64,000 nt of DNA from Bremia lactucae (GCF_004359215.1 NC_090617.1:2483180-2547179); one strand, 5' to 3'; counted from the stretch's first letter, positions 12,201 through 22,330 are shown. Program-made: numbers and translations. Notes: a model not told the origin generated them from the sequence alone.

Positions 12201-12430
12201 CCCGTTTCGTGTGCTGAATCGCCAAGGCAGTGCGTACAAGATCGAGCAACTCGAAGGATTCGTAAGCATCCTACGTTTTATATCGGGCGTCTCCGCCCGT
12301 ACCATCAGTACGAGGCTTCTTCAGATTTGGAAGTTAACTGGCACGGTCTAAGGCCACCGCCAAAGCCTGATAAAAATCCCGAGACAAAGCATGATAGTCA
12401 AGGAACAAAGTTACACTACATCCTCTAAAG
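9240..12430 (+). pseudogene. pol remnant of E1: RT, RNase H, integrase, C-terminus
   Basis: RT lies at about 9690-10310 (SMDLTIGFYHILMHVQDIPF; SYFDDGF-like active site near 9950; GVRPDPEKIKTITDWSVPVD). RNase H is near 10560-10740 with a KDHASLRTVVNSPHLS-type stretch. Integrase spans about 11090-11690: zinc-binding part (HACEFCQRMKSS), catalytic-core start (VSMDFVFEFPDG) and LPMVEFAINSLVHVSTKHTP. The C-terminus at 12190-12430 shows the Gypsy end motif HPTFYIGRLRPYHQYEASSD. There are many stops and shifts. The frame ends just before the convergent antisense ORF. Confidence 0.8.
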
Positions 12431-12439
12431 ATAAGATCT

Positions 12440-13850
12440 CTTGACGAGCTTTCACCAGTCTGTTTAAGTGACTGATAGGTCCGTCATTTGCAAGTTAATC
12501 ATCCGCAACTTGCACACTATTTTCAGCTGCTCGCGAGAAACATCGTCGACTACCGTCGCTGACTCGCGACGACGGGATCGCTCGTGATCAAGGTCCTCCC
12601 CAAAAAATGGGGGATGTGATTCAAGTCATGGTGACGACTTTGGTTCGGCGAACGAGGTGAGCCAGATTTTATACTTTGTTTCCACATCCATCGACAGATT
12701 CGATTGGTGGAATAAGTTTTCTGGTTGTAAGCTTTTTAAACCACCGCGGGGTGAAAGGGGCTCGACCGAGTTACCTCATTCGATGACGAGAGCATCCACG
12801 CTCACATAATAGCTGGGAACCTCGTTATAAAAAAACCGATGGACGTTTCAGGTCTCATTTGACAGTGCCACGAGACCCATCCTATTTCACAGAGGGTCTA
12901 TAAAAACAAGTGCCTCGTGCGCTCGTAAATAAAGTTGAGGTATTCAATTCCTTTGCGTATCTCACAAAAAGATGCGTGTCCTCCCAACGAGGATCTGTAA
13001 GAGAGTGCCTCCTTAGGGGCATGAGTTCTCCCATGAAAAACAAGGTAAACCGCCTCTCAAGACAAATGGTGTAGCTTGTAGCCTGCACCGACTACGAACT
13101 GTTTTTCGAACCGGTCATGGGAAGCATTAAGTTTGTGAATCCAGAACTCGCAGCCTACGCTTTGCACATTCGGTACAAATGCTTCCCAAGCTTGGAACAA
13201 AGGAAGGACATCCTTTGTCCGCTTACAAGTGTACCATCGGTGCGGGAAAAAGGATTCGATGAACAATTCCGTCTCATCCTCACCAGTGAAGCCTGGATAA
13301 GTGAGTAACGGAACTTTGTACGGATCAGTTGTCATACAAGACCCAAGCGTTCAGTCGCCCGAAGAGGGGAAGCAGGGCTTTTTTTTCAAGAGCAAACCGC
13401 AAAACATTGCGTTTTCCGTCTCCCGTTGACTCATGGTAACGTTAGCGCGAACATTACTCTCGGACATCCGTCCCTGGTGATGCATACTAGCACCACGAAT
13501 AGTATGCTTACCGAAGTGAACTTATAGATCCCTGCGCTCCTGGTGATGCATACTAACATCACCAGAGTTACCATCGTCCATAATGTCATCACATGATGAC
13601 TTCCCACAAAAGGATCCGGCGAGTCAAACAAATTCGTCATCACCTCTTTGGTTGTCATTTAGAAACCGTAGGTTCAACGGCCGTGGCCCCACGGGATTGG
13701 AAGCCTTCACAGTAGCTACTGTCACCTACAATGGAAGTAGCAGGTGACTTGGACCAGTCACCTCCAGTTGGAATAGGAGGTGACGCAGTCCTTAAAGTAG
13801 ACGAACTATCATCTACCGAAACATTTGTATCGCTAGCAGCTGCATTAAGC
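12440..13850 (-). pseudogene. antisense ORF (aORF) of E1, convergent to pol
   Basis: On the strand opposite to pol, between pol and the 3' LTR, broken frames match those of E2 and E3 on their antisense strands. From the N-terminus: an Ala-rich stretch with SPPIPTGGDWSKSPATS; a middle part with GRMSESNVRANVTMSQRETE; the best-kept block at 13335-13057 (GEDETELFIESFFP, WYTCKRTKDVLPLFQAWEAF, VPNVQSVGCEFWIHKL); then a C-terminal part next to the pol end matching the E3 coiled coil. I do not recognise the family. It has no zinc knuckle and no RT motif. Alternatives are a captured host gene, a second structural protein, or an envelope-position ORF of unknown role. Confidence 0.6.
13721..13784. repeat. 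twin imperfect hairpins in the aORF N-terminal region
   Basis: Two adjacent inverted repeats begin GTCACCT and end AGGTGAC: 13721-13748 and 13757-13784 (nine-base arms GTCACCTCC and GGAGGTGAC). The same pair is seen at 24799-24871; one of the pair is clear at 15271-15298. In coding terms they encode the repeated GD-x-SPxT motif of the aORF, so the symmetry may be a by-product of a duplicated peptide. Confidence 0.6.
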
Positions 13851-13854
13851 CGCG

Positions 13855-14266
13855 TTTCCTACAAGAGGAATAATAAATATTATTTCCTATGAGAATAAAT
13901 ATAGAAATACGAAATGCGTATCCTTAAAAGATTTTGACCAAATAGCTCCAATATTACAGTATTGACGCCATAAGACATTGTGTCTATTGATTGGTTGATT
14001 TACGTTCACAAGACACGATTAGACGTTGCACGTCGCACAAAGAGGCGCATTGTATAATGAATTAGTAATTAATCAAAGCCAGTTGATAGAAGATCGTAAG
14101 AAAGTACTTAATATATCAATACGGTTTTACTTTTTTTCGATTGTAAAGCCCTAAAATTTACCGTTAGTAGCTTCCTTGCACGTCGCGCACGTGAAGTTGT
14201 CGAGGCACCCCACCAGCGTAGTTTGACTAGTACTGTTATCAGTACTAGCAAAAGGTGCCCGTTACA
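13855..14266 (+). repeat. LTR1, 3' LTR of E1 (first bases lost)
   Basis: It begins inside the TTTCCTACAAGAGG block, lacking about 20-25 terminal bases, and ends AAAAGGTGCCCGTTACA. It carries the conserved 3' hairpin AGTACTGTTATCAGTACT at 14229-14246. The next LTR1 (E2) starts only 245 bases away in opposite orientation. Confidence 0.75.
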
Positions 14267-14506
14267 TCCACGCTTAACGATATTTATTAAAAACGGATGC
14301 TGATCGAAAAATTACCTACTAATTTGCTCCATTACAAGTACAAATTAAGTCTTTATTATATGATTGAGAATGCCCGAAAAGCTAGCAGGCTTCCCGTTAA
14401 ACACTTTTCATACAAGAGCAATCACTAGTTCTATGTTATTAAACATATCAAAAGAGGAAAATTTAGCATGTCTATGCTACATCTCGTCCTGCTTAACAAT
14501 TACACG

Positions 14507-14511
14507 CTAAA
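14507..14511. repeat. target-site duplication of E2, left
   Basis: CTAAA directly before the first TG of E2; the identical CTAAA follows the other end at 17219-17223. Confidence 0.8.
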
Positions 14512-15034
14512 TGCAACGGGAACCTTTTGCTAGCACTGACAACAGTACTACTCAACCTACACTGATTGCAGTGAAGGTGGGGCGCCTCGATTACTCACGT
14601 ACACAACGTGCAGAGGAAGGTTATAAGTAGTTAAGAAGTATTAGCTCCTAAGGGTTAATTTTAAGGCTTCAGAATAGGGAAAAAATAAAACTGTATCAAT
14701 GCTTTAAGCTCTATAATTACGATCTTCTATCTACTGGCTTTAATGTATTACTTATTTGTTATACAATGCGCCTCTTTGTGAAACGTGCGACGCCGAACGA
14801 TTGGCGGGGTTGATTTAAACGTAAAGTAACCAATTAATAAAACTAATGTCTTATTGCGTCATATACAACTTTGGTAGTATAGGAATTACTAAGTCAAAAT
14901 TAATTAGAGATAATAAGTTTGTACTTACTTATTTACTCTTATTGGAATCATTTATATCATTTCTCTTACATGTAATTAAATTTATCATTCCTCTTATACG
15001 AAAAATTATTTATATAATGGGACACCCCATGACA
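14512..15034 (-). repeat. LTR1, 3' LTR of E2
   Basis: Read on the minus strand it starts TGTCATGGGGTGTCCC and ends CCCGTTGCA. It contains the LTR1 blocks in order, reversed relative to the E1 3' LTR next to it. Confidence 0.85.
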
Positions 15035-15049
15035 CCACCCCGCCTCTTA
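15035..15049 (-). promoter_or_regulatory. polypurine tract of E2
   Basis: On the minus strand AAGAGGCGGGGTGG lies directly before the 3' LTR, the place where plus-strand DNA synthesis is primed in LTR elements. The copy at 25125-25137 has AAGTAGGGGGGGG in the same place. Confidence 0.7.
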
Positions 15050-15149
15050 AACAACAGTCACTATCGTGAATGATGAAGAGTGACAGAGAGCATCTATGTA
15101 TAAATAAGCATTTGCTAGACTTCATTTTCATTCCGACTGTTTATTGCGC

Positions 15150-16330
15150 ATGGTTTCGAAAAACGTGCGCTTAGCCTGTGAAGCCGCAAAGCTGGCAGCT
15201 GCACGGCTCAGTGCAGCTGCTAGTGATGCAAGGGTTATAGTAGACGCTATTGCGTCTACTATGGGAGTTCGTCACCTCCTACTTTAATTGGAGGTGACTG
15301 GTATGAGTCAGCGTCATCGACGACTCGGTGTCAACGCTCCGTCAAACCTACGGGTTCTAACGAACAATCAAAGGGGTGATGACGAAGTCGTTTGACTCCT
15401 CGTCAGACCCTTTTAATGCGGAGTTAAGTGATCGTGAAGGTCACTGAGGAGGGACGGAAATTCCTAAGGATCACTCCGAGAGTGGTATTAGCGTGAACGT
15501 TAACATGAACCAACGTGAGAGGGACTGCAATGCTATGCGGTTCACTCTCGAAAAGAAGCCCTGGTTGCCCTCTTCGGGCATCTGAACTCTTTGGTCTATT
15601 CTGGCAACCTATCGCTACAAAATTCCTTAATTCGACTCATCCAGGATTCACAAGCCTGGTGAGGACGAGACGGACTTCTTAATCGGAGCCTTTTTCCGGC
15701 TTCAATGGTACACATGTTATCGATCAAAGGATGTCACGCCTTTGTTTCGAGCTTGGAAAGCATTTGTTCCGAATGTGCAAAGCCTGGGCCACGAGGCCTG
15801 GCTTGACAAACTGGATGCTCACCGTGAACAGTACGTAAAACGGACCGTAGTTGGTGCACGCAACAAGCTGCACCGTTTGTCCAGATAGGTAAGGTTTACT
15901 TTGCCGCTTGTTGGGTGACCGATGTCGCTGCTGATTTAAGGGTGAAATCGATGCCCGCAACAAAACATACTCCTCTAAAGACCCTCATTGGAGGACGTGC
16001 ATCTTTCGCGATATGCGCAAAGGGATTTAGAGCCTCCAACTTATTTGCGAGCGCGGGAAGCGCGGGCTTTTGATGGACCCTCTGTGGAAGAGGATAGTTC
16101 TCGTCGTACTGTCAAACGAGTCCCGGAACGTCCATTATCAAATGGGAGCGAGTTTCAGCTGTCATGCGAGGGTAGATACCCTCGGCCATCGAACGAGGCG
16201 TAACTCGTTTAAACCCCCTTCATCCCACGGTAGTACAGAAGCATTCACTAGGAAACACTTCTCACCACTCGAACCAGTCAAAGGATGTGGAGGAGGAGAA
16301 GAAAAATATCGGATTAACCTGTGCTGAAAC
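15150..16330 (+). pseudogene. antisense ORF (aORF) of E2
   Basis: Antisense to the element. It starts MVSKNVRLACEAAKLAAARL at 15150, Ala-rich and helical. After a stop at 15283 it goes on in other frames: MSQRHRRLGVNAPSNLRVL; an acidic part (FDSSSDPFNAELSDREGH); MNQRERDCNAMRFTLEKKPW; then the conserved core at about 15655-15885 (GEDETDFLIGAFFRLQWYTC, PLFRAWKAFVPNVQSLGHEA). A C-terminal part at 15985-16200 contains DGPSVEEDSSRRTVKRVPER. At least four breaks. By comparison with E1 and E3 the intact protein would be about 450-500 residues. Function unknown. Confidence 0.6.
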
Positions 16331-16735
16331 GATCGACAAACCCATCAACAAACCCGAGAATGCCGTTATTCTTAAGATCATCTTCGGGAATTCCGAAGAC
16401 GAAGTCCATAGATACGAGCTACCAACACTGCCGGAATATGCAGAGGTTGTAACCTAACACGGGTGGAGCACTGGGCTTCACCCGTTGAAAAACTTCGTAA
16501 GCACGTATTTACTTGCGGACAAATTAATACTGTCAGTATAGGTCGCGGCTTTTCGTGAGATAAGTTTTCTCAGCCCACTTGTTGGTGGAGCTCATGCGAC
16601 CGACCGCTCTCTACTCAAGGTTATGAGCCTTTCACGCGTTGCGTGGTAGCCTTCTTGAGGGCTTGAAGACCCTCTCCTTCTTCACATAGCATGTCTGTGC
16701 TGGATGGAACGTGCGTCGGCTGTTGAAAGTACTAC
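16331..16735 (-). pseudogene. residual gag start and integrase piece of E2
   Basis: Next to the 5' LTR (about 16620-16735, minus strand) is a gag N-terminal remnant similar to E1 (GEGLQALKKATTQRVKGS). It joins directly to an integrase-coding piece similar to that of E3 (about 16331-16600). The join marks the internal deletion of about 4.5 kb relative to E1. Confidence 0.6.
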
Positions 16736-16749
16736 GATGTGCTACCAGG

Positions 16750-17218
16750 TATAAAAGGGCACCATCTGCTAGTACTGACAACAGCACTAATCAACCTACA
16801 CTTATTACAGTGCTCGATTTCTTCACTTACACGACGTGCAAAGGAATTTTTTAATTAGCTTAGAAGTTTTAGCTGCCAACGGTTATTTCTAAGGCTTTAG
16901 AATAGGTGAAATGTAAAACTGTATTAATACATTAAGGCTTTTTATAACGATCTATTACCAACATGCTTTAAAAAATATATAACGAACCTTGCAATGCTCT
17001 TCCTTGCACAACGCCTAATCGTATCTTGTAGCGATTGGCGGGGTTGATCAAAACTTAAATCAACCCAAGGATAGAACTATTGACGTATTGCATCAATATG
17101 GCCAGATTTGGTAGTATAGGAACTATCAAGTCAAAATTAATAAAGGTAATACTTTTGTACTTCTTTATTATTAACTTTTTTAGTAAGTAATATTTATGTG
17201 AATGGTACCTCAGTTACA
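16750..17218 (-). repeat. LTR1, 5' LTR of E2
   Basis: On the minus strand it starts TGTAACTGAGG and ends GCCCTTTTATA, followed by CC and the primer binding site TGGTAGCACATCG. The CTAAA duplication follows at 17219. Confidence 0.85.
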
Positions 17219-17223
17219 CTAAA
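17219..17223. repeat. target-site duplication of E2, right
   Basis: CTAAA, identical to 14507-14511. Confidence 0.8.
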
Positions 17224-17639
17224 AAGTACTCGTGAGCTTCATCTGGTACAGACCAGACTGGCAACACGTTTCTTTTTAGTTTTTAGTCCTTTTAAAATGT
17301 CAGAATGCGTTGAAAATCCTCAATACCCTGTATTTATATCCGTTGCGCAGTCCGTGGTGTGGTTATTTGCAGTCGCGCACGCACTCGATATGATTCGTAT
17401 CATGACCGACTTAAGCGATGATGCAGTGTGTTTGTCTAGGCCATGGGTGAGGATCCGGTCGTTAGGTGGAGCTCCCAGTCGTGGATGAAGCACTCGAGTC
17501 GGTCAAGAAGACAGGCCGGAGGCAGAGCATGTTATGAGGATGCTTCACGGATGTTGTGCAGCCGCAGAAGCTCAAGGCAGCGGTCCAAACACTGCCTATC
17601 TCTCACCAATCATCACACGAACAGTAAGTCTGCGATAAA

Positions 17640-18900
17640 TCAATGAACAAGTGCTCCGAGTTTCGTCACGGAATGAACGAGCTCGAGATTTCGGAGCGTC
17701 CGGATTGGTTCGTGAACAACAACATATATCGTCGTCGATGCGGCGCAACGTTGTTAAGGCCTTGTCGGTCTCTGCGTCATTTTATGGTCAGCGGTCCATC
17801 TAGGAGTTTTGCTTACCTTCGCTGTCGCGGTCGAAGAAGGAGAATTTCCAGCTCTATATAGCCGGCCATGCACCGCTACGCCACAGGGTCGTCTTTTTAG
17901 CGTATTAGGATGTTCAACTTCAAGAAGCCATTCGCGTGCTGCGCCCGGACGAGAGCATTATCTTGAATCGCAAGAAGCTTGCAAGTGAATTGTTAAACAA
18001 GTGCTACGACCGGCTGAAGGTAAACGTCGACATTCGCATGAAAGGGGCTCAATTATGTCTGGTTACAGATGGCTGGTCGAACATCAAGAACGACCCTTTT
18101 ACCAAGTACATCGCCACGTCTAATGAAGTACCGCAATGGGAACACCTTGCTAAGCTCTTGTCAGGCATTCTTATTGGCGGAAGTATTGTCAGTCACCGCC
18201 CCACAGAAAATTGACAGCGCATAGTGATCGAATACGCGCGTGATGTCCTGAGCGATCCAATCGGCGCTGTGATCTTGCTGTCCGGTAGACACTGACTCGA
18301 GGAAAAAGCAGACTGTTGGGTCTGTTGTTCTCACGACTGCATCTTTTTCTGTGAAAGATTTGTTCTCCGCGTCGAAAACTAGAAAGGCCAACGACAATAA
18401 GGCGATTTTCCGATGGGAAATTCACTTGGGGACATGCTCATCTTTGCTTTCGCGTGCAAGGATCTGTTAAAGTTTTCCACAATCATCATGTCGTTAAGGC
18501 ACGCCTGTAGGAGGCACAGAAAGCTGAGCTCTTATGCCCCCTCGTTCGACCCGCGCGCACTCGTTGGGGGGCATTCAAGCCATCTGTGCGTCGATGCTTG
18601 AATCATAGCGCCTGATCCAGAGCATCGTTAGCGCTCGTAAGTTTGTCGTCGGGACGACTGCGCAGAAGTCTGAGCGACATAAGATTAAGGACCTTGTCAC
18701 CGGCAATGACTTCGTCCTGAAGCTAAAGAAGGCCATTGCCATTCTTGAGCATATCGACGCGCTAATCTTCAAGTACCAGTCTGTAAGTGTCCCAAGTTCA
18801 GGCCGAAGCCATTGCCATTCTTGAGCCTATCGACGCACTAATTGTCAAGTACCAGTCTGAAAGTGTCCCAATTTCAGTAGTTCTGCTGGATTTTAGATGT
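17640..18900 (+). pseudogene. hAT transposase remnant with an internal inverted segment
   Basis: Plus-strand frame at about 17925-18110: VLRPDESIILNRKKLASELL, then GAQLCLVTDGWSNIKNDPFT, typical of the DUF659/RNase H-like start of plant and oomycete hAT transposases. The next expected part (FFLESVSTGQQDHSADWIAQ, then GAVTDNTSANKNA) lies on the minus strand between about 18115 and 18400. Plus-strand coding then resumes at about 18415 (GDMLIFAFACKDLLKF) and 18640-18780 ([39 protein letters not shown]). Stops and shifts are frequent. The 17224-17640 stretch before it holds no recognisable gene. Confidence 0.7.
18732..18877. repeat. 76-bp tandem duplication in the hAT remnant
   Basis: GCCATTGCCATTCTTGAGC through AGTGTCCCAAGTTCAG recurs with a 76-base period (units at 18732 and 18808), differing at a few positions. 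Confidence 0.8.
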
Positions 18901-21697
18901 TTTAAGGCACGAGGTGCAACTTCTTCGTGAGAGCCTTGCTCAGGTTGAGAGCTCTTTTGAGGCGGTTCAGAACCGTCTTCCGCTGCCGGAGCGTCAGCAG
19001 CCTCGTTTAGAGGGCCAGCTGGACACCCTGGTGAGGATGCAGCAATCTACGGCACGACTGCCTGTCTCGGCGCAAGCGCCTTTAAGTCCACGTGGAAAGG
19101 GTCCCGATATGGTTTAAACAAGCCAACGTAAGACACGGGTGTGTACGTAGCTTGCTAGGAAAGTTTAGCGTGTAAGCTAGATCCTTATTGGCCACGACCG
19201 TAAATGGTCCAATAAAGCGCGGGCGCAATTTGGTCTTATAGCCCGCTGAAACCAAGTTAGTAGGTAGATCTTTAGCGTAATGCTCGGTCTCCGACCACAT
19301 TACAATTAATACAGCTTCTGCCTTTGGCAGCTGCTTGTTCTTTTTGTTGTCTTGGCTATCAGCCATCGTATCCCTTACATGTCTGAAGACGCTAAATTGC
19401 GTCGCGAGAAACTCGCTTACTTCCGAACGGTAATAGGGCTAATATCAGCAGGCTTGTCGGCTAATTCACCCCCACCAAGCCCTAAGCCACGCAGTGGAAC
19501 CGTTAACGGAACGCGTGGATGGGTGAAACCGTTGACGTAGAACAGAGTATAGCCTATAGAGGCATGGACAGCGTTATTTAACGCAAATTCCACCACTGGT
19601 AGCATTGAGCTCCAGCGCTTTGGTGTTTGAGCACACACACTGCGCAGAATGTCTTCAATGACGCGATTGCCTCGTTCAGTTTGACCATCGGTCTGCGGAT
19701 GGTCCGCGGTAGACATGTCCAATCTTAGGCCAAACACTCGGAAAATTGATTTCCAGGATTTACCCGGGGATCTCGGTCAAAGACAGTTGCCACTGGCAAA
19801 CCGTGTTGTCGAAACACGCGATCGATGAACAGCCTTGGTGCACCTTCACCATCAATGGTATCCGGCATAGCCGCTAAGTAAGCCATTTTGCTCAATCAGT
19901 CAACCACTATGCCAGAGTTACCGGTCGAATCTTTCGGTAGACCGAAAACAAAATCCATACTAATGGACTCCCAACACCCTATGGGTACGGGCAGAGTTGC
20001 TAGTGGCGCAGCAGCATGCACCGAGGATTTAACCCGTTCACAAGTTTCGCATGTACGAACGTACGTGCTGACCCATTTATAAAGTTTGGCCATCAATAAA
20101 CCTGGCTTACAGAGCCGTAGATATTTTCTCTACCGAGATGACCACCAAGGACAGTATTGTGTGCCTCACAGAGGATTTGGTACATCAAATCCTCATCATG
20201 AGGAACAACGATTCGCGGAGGATCCGCAGCTTCCGTGCAATAAAGCAACAGGTTAGTAATATTCAATTAAAGAAATTATATAATCCCGTTATTTATAGAA
20301 AATCGATGTAATCTTGCACGCCAACGTGCCGACAATTTAAACCCGAATCAGTGCTCCTCAGAGCTCGTAGCAGAGCTACACACTGCTCATCCTTGGCGTA
20401 AGCCGAACGGATTATTTCAGTACTTGGCGGCACTATAGTTGTTAAATGAGAGAGCTCATAATCCGGCCTGCGTAATAACGCATCGGTTAAAGCATTCTGC
20501 TTGCCAGGCTTTTACTTCACGTCGAAGTTGTGTTCGGCGAAAAAGGATATACATCGGGCCATTCTCGGTGAAAGATCGGGCGACTTAGTTGCCGTGCGTA
20601 ATGACGAGTTATCTCAATATATCACAAAAGGCTTAGAGTCGAGCAGATGAGCTCTGAATTTGACGAAAGCTTACTTCATAGCAAGTAACTCTTTGTCATG
20701 AACTGAATAGTTCTTTTACACAGATTTAAGCTGTCTAGATCGAACGTAATAACACGTTCACGCCCATCAGCATCTGTTTGTAACAGAGCACTGCCAAAAG
20801 CGAAATCTGATGCGTCACAGACGACACTGAAAGGCCAATTTGGATTGGGCAGTGCCAGAATCGGGACATTGGTAAGACTATCCTTAAATGCTTGAAAATC
20901 ATTATGTTCTGTGCTAGTCCCTATTTGTGTAAGTAATTGGCGAGACCCAACCACTTACGCAAATCCTTTTGGGTTTTAAGAACCGGCCAATCTACTATGG
21001 CTGTTACCTTAGGGGGATCCGCTCTAAGGCCTCGCTTACCAATGAAGCACCCTAAGAGAGAAATTTCTTCTGCGCCAAAATACATTTAGATGCATTGGCA
21101 TACAATTTATTTGTGCGCATACACTCGAGCACTGCTCGCAAATGGTCTAAATGGTTTCCATATCCGACCGACCCTGCTCCGCACGACTATGGACAAAAAT
21201 GTCATCAAAATAAGTCTGTGCATAACCTCGATGAGGCCGGAACAGTTGCGTCAATAGACGATTAGCTGTTGCCAGGGCGTTGGACAGCCCTTGTGGCATA
21301 ACCAACCATCCCCATTACATACCGCTTGTGGTGCTAACCGCTGTAAGCGGGATAGCACTAGCTCGCATGAGCAGCCATCAACTAAGTCAAGAGCACTACA
21401 CATTGTACATCCCACCATTTTGTTCTGAATAATATCATTTCTGAGAATGGGAATTTGTGCTGGTGCGCCATTTACCATTTGGCTTTTTGACATAAATGTC
21501 GGTGCCAAATGGGGAGATTTGCTCTCTCGTACCATTCCAGCCTCGTGCTTAGCACGGAAGAAATCGTCAAAGACGTCACACTGTTCCCTTGGTAAAGGCC
21601 ACTGTCGTGTGACACAATAATTTGTTCCCGGAACCAAGTCAATTGGATAGAGGTTGGATAGAGGTGTCATGACGGACACCTCTATTGGTGGACGCAC
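18900..21697 (-). pseudogene. Gypsy pol remnant E4, a different family
   Basis: Minus-strand blocks in normal order. RT start at 21697-21251 (PLSNLYPIDLVPGTNYCVTR, PHLAPTFMSK). RNase H at 20954-20676 (FSVVCDASDFAFGSALLQTD). Integrase zinc part at 20096-19896 (CETCERVKSSVHAAAPLATL, SMDFVFGLPKDSTGN) and core at 19737-19417 (ADHPQTDGQTERGNRVIEDI, LPVVEFALNNAVHASIGYT). C-terminus at 19366-19082 (YKTKLRPRFIGPFTVVANKD, then LRTHP). The stretches between are broken by shifts. No LTR was found at either end. A plus-strand coiled-coil-like frame (18914-19117) overlaps the pol tail; see findings. Confidence 0.8.
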
Positions 21698-22330
21698 ATC
21701 TCTTGCGAGATGAGCGTACGGATTGAGAGTCTCCAGTTCGTTTACAAACGCGGGAAGCGCTCGTTCTCAGATGGACCTCTGTCGAGGAGGATGGGTCTCG
21801 TCTTACTGTCGAACGAGACCTGGAACGTCCATCATCAGTTGGAAACGAGGTTTACAACTGCTATGTGAGGGTGGACACCCTCGCCAACGAACGAGGTAAC
21901 TCGTTCGAACACCCTTTGTCTCAAGATGCTTCGGGAGGCATTCAACAACATAGCGCCAAGGATGTGAAGGGGGAAAAACGAGTTCACCTCTTTATCGAAC
22001 CCGAATCACACCGTGATTTGGATCTCACACTTCACTATTTGAGGGAGGACATTGATCACGAGCGATCCCGTCGCCGCGAGTTAGCGATCACGGTTGATAT
22101 GTTTCTCGTAACCAGTTGAGAAATTGTGTGCAAGTTGCGACTGATCAACTGGCAAACGAAAGGTCGCATTAGGCCCTTCAGAACGAGCTGGTTACTGCTC
22201 GTCGAAAAATCTCTTCCTTGGTGGAAAAAGTGAATCGTCTGGTTCATGAGAACCAGAATCTATCCATAACTATCATTCTTTAGCTCTGAATCATCCAGAA
22301 CTATTATTCTGTAGCTCTGGATCATCAGGC
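21698..22330 (+). pseudogene. C-terminal half of the antisense ORF of E3
   Basis: A long open stretch at 21865-22119 and its flanks encode DGSRLTVERDLERPSS, VRVDTLANERGNSFEHPL, LTLHYLREDIDHERSRRREL. In a shifted frame at about 22120-22280 comes a strong heptad pattern (ALQNELVTARRKISSLVEKV, NRLVHENQNL). This coiled-coil end abuts the minus-strand pol C-terminus at 22325, the same convergent layout as in E1 and E2. The N-terminal half is cut off by element E4 at about 21697. Confidence 0.65.

Larger units (their letters stand above)
6948..14266 (+). mobile_element. Ty3/Gypsy LTR retrotransposon E1, family F1, full layout but dead
   Basis: A 7.3-kb element with same-orientation LTRs at both ends (6948-7445 and about 13855-14266), starting TG and ending CA. 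Five-base flanks TCCGC and TCCAC match at four positions, which supports a single insertion. Order: 5' LTR, primer binding site, gag, protease, RT, RNase H, integrase and pol C-terminus (all plus), then a 1.4-kb region whose reading frames lie on the minus strand, then the 3' LTR. Many stops and frameshifts mean it makes no polyprotein. The antisense region inside the element is the unusual part; E2 and E3 share the layout. Confidence 0.8.
14512..17218 (-). mobile_element. internally deleted Gypsy element E2, family F1
   Basis: A 2.7-kb element on the minus strand with direct LTRs (16750-17218 and 14512-15034), a primer binding site after the 5' LTR, a polypurine tract before the 3' LTR, and a perfect 5-bp duplication CTAAA. 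Inside remain only the gag start, a short integrase-coding piece and the whole antisense ORF region; protease, RT and RNase H are gone. The clean ends prove that the antisense ORF is inside the retrotransposon. Such a copy could move only with proteins from a complete relative. Confidence 0.85.

Noticed and set aside
13057..13335. The antisense ORF core as a normal gag of an inserted minus-strand element
   Set aside because: The LTRs on both sides of E1 and E2 are in direct orientation with matching target duplications, and a sense gag is already present.
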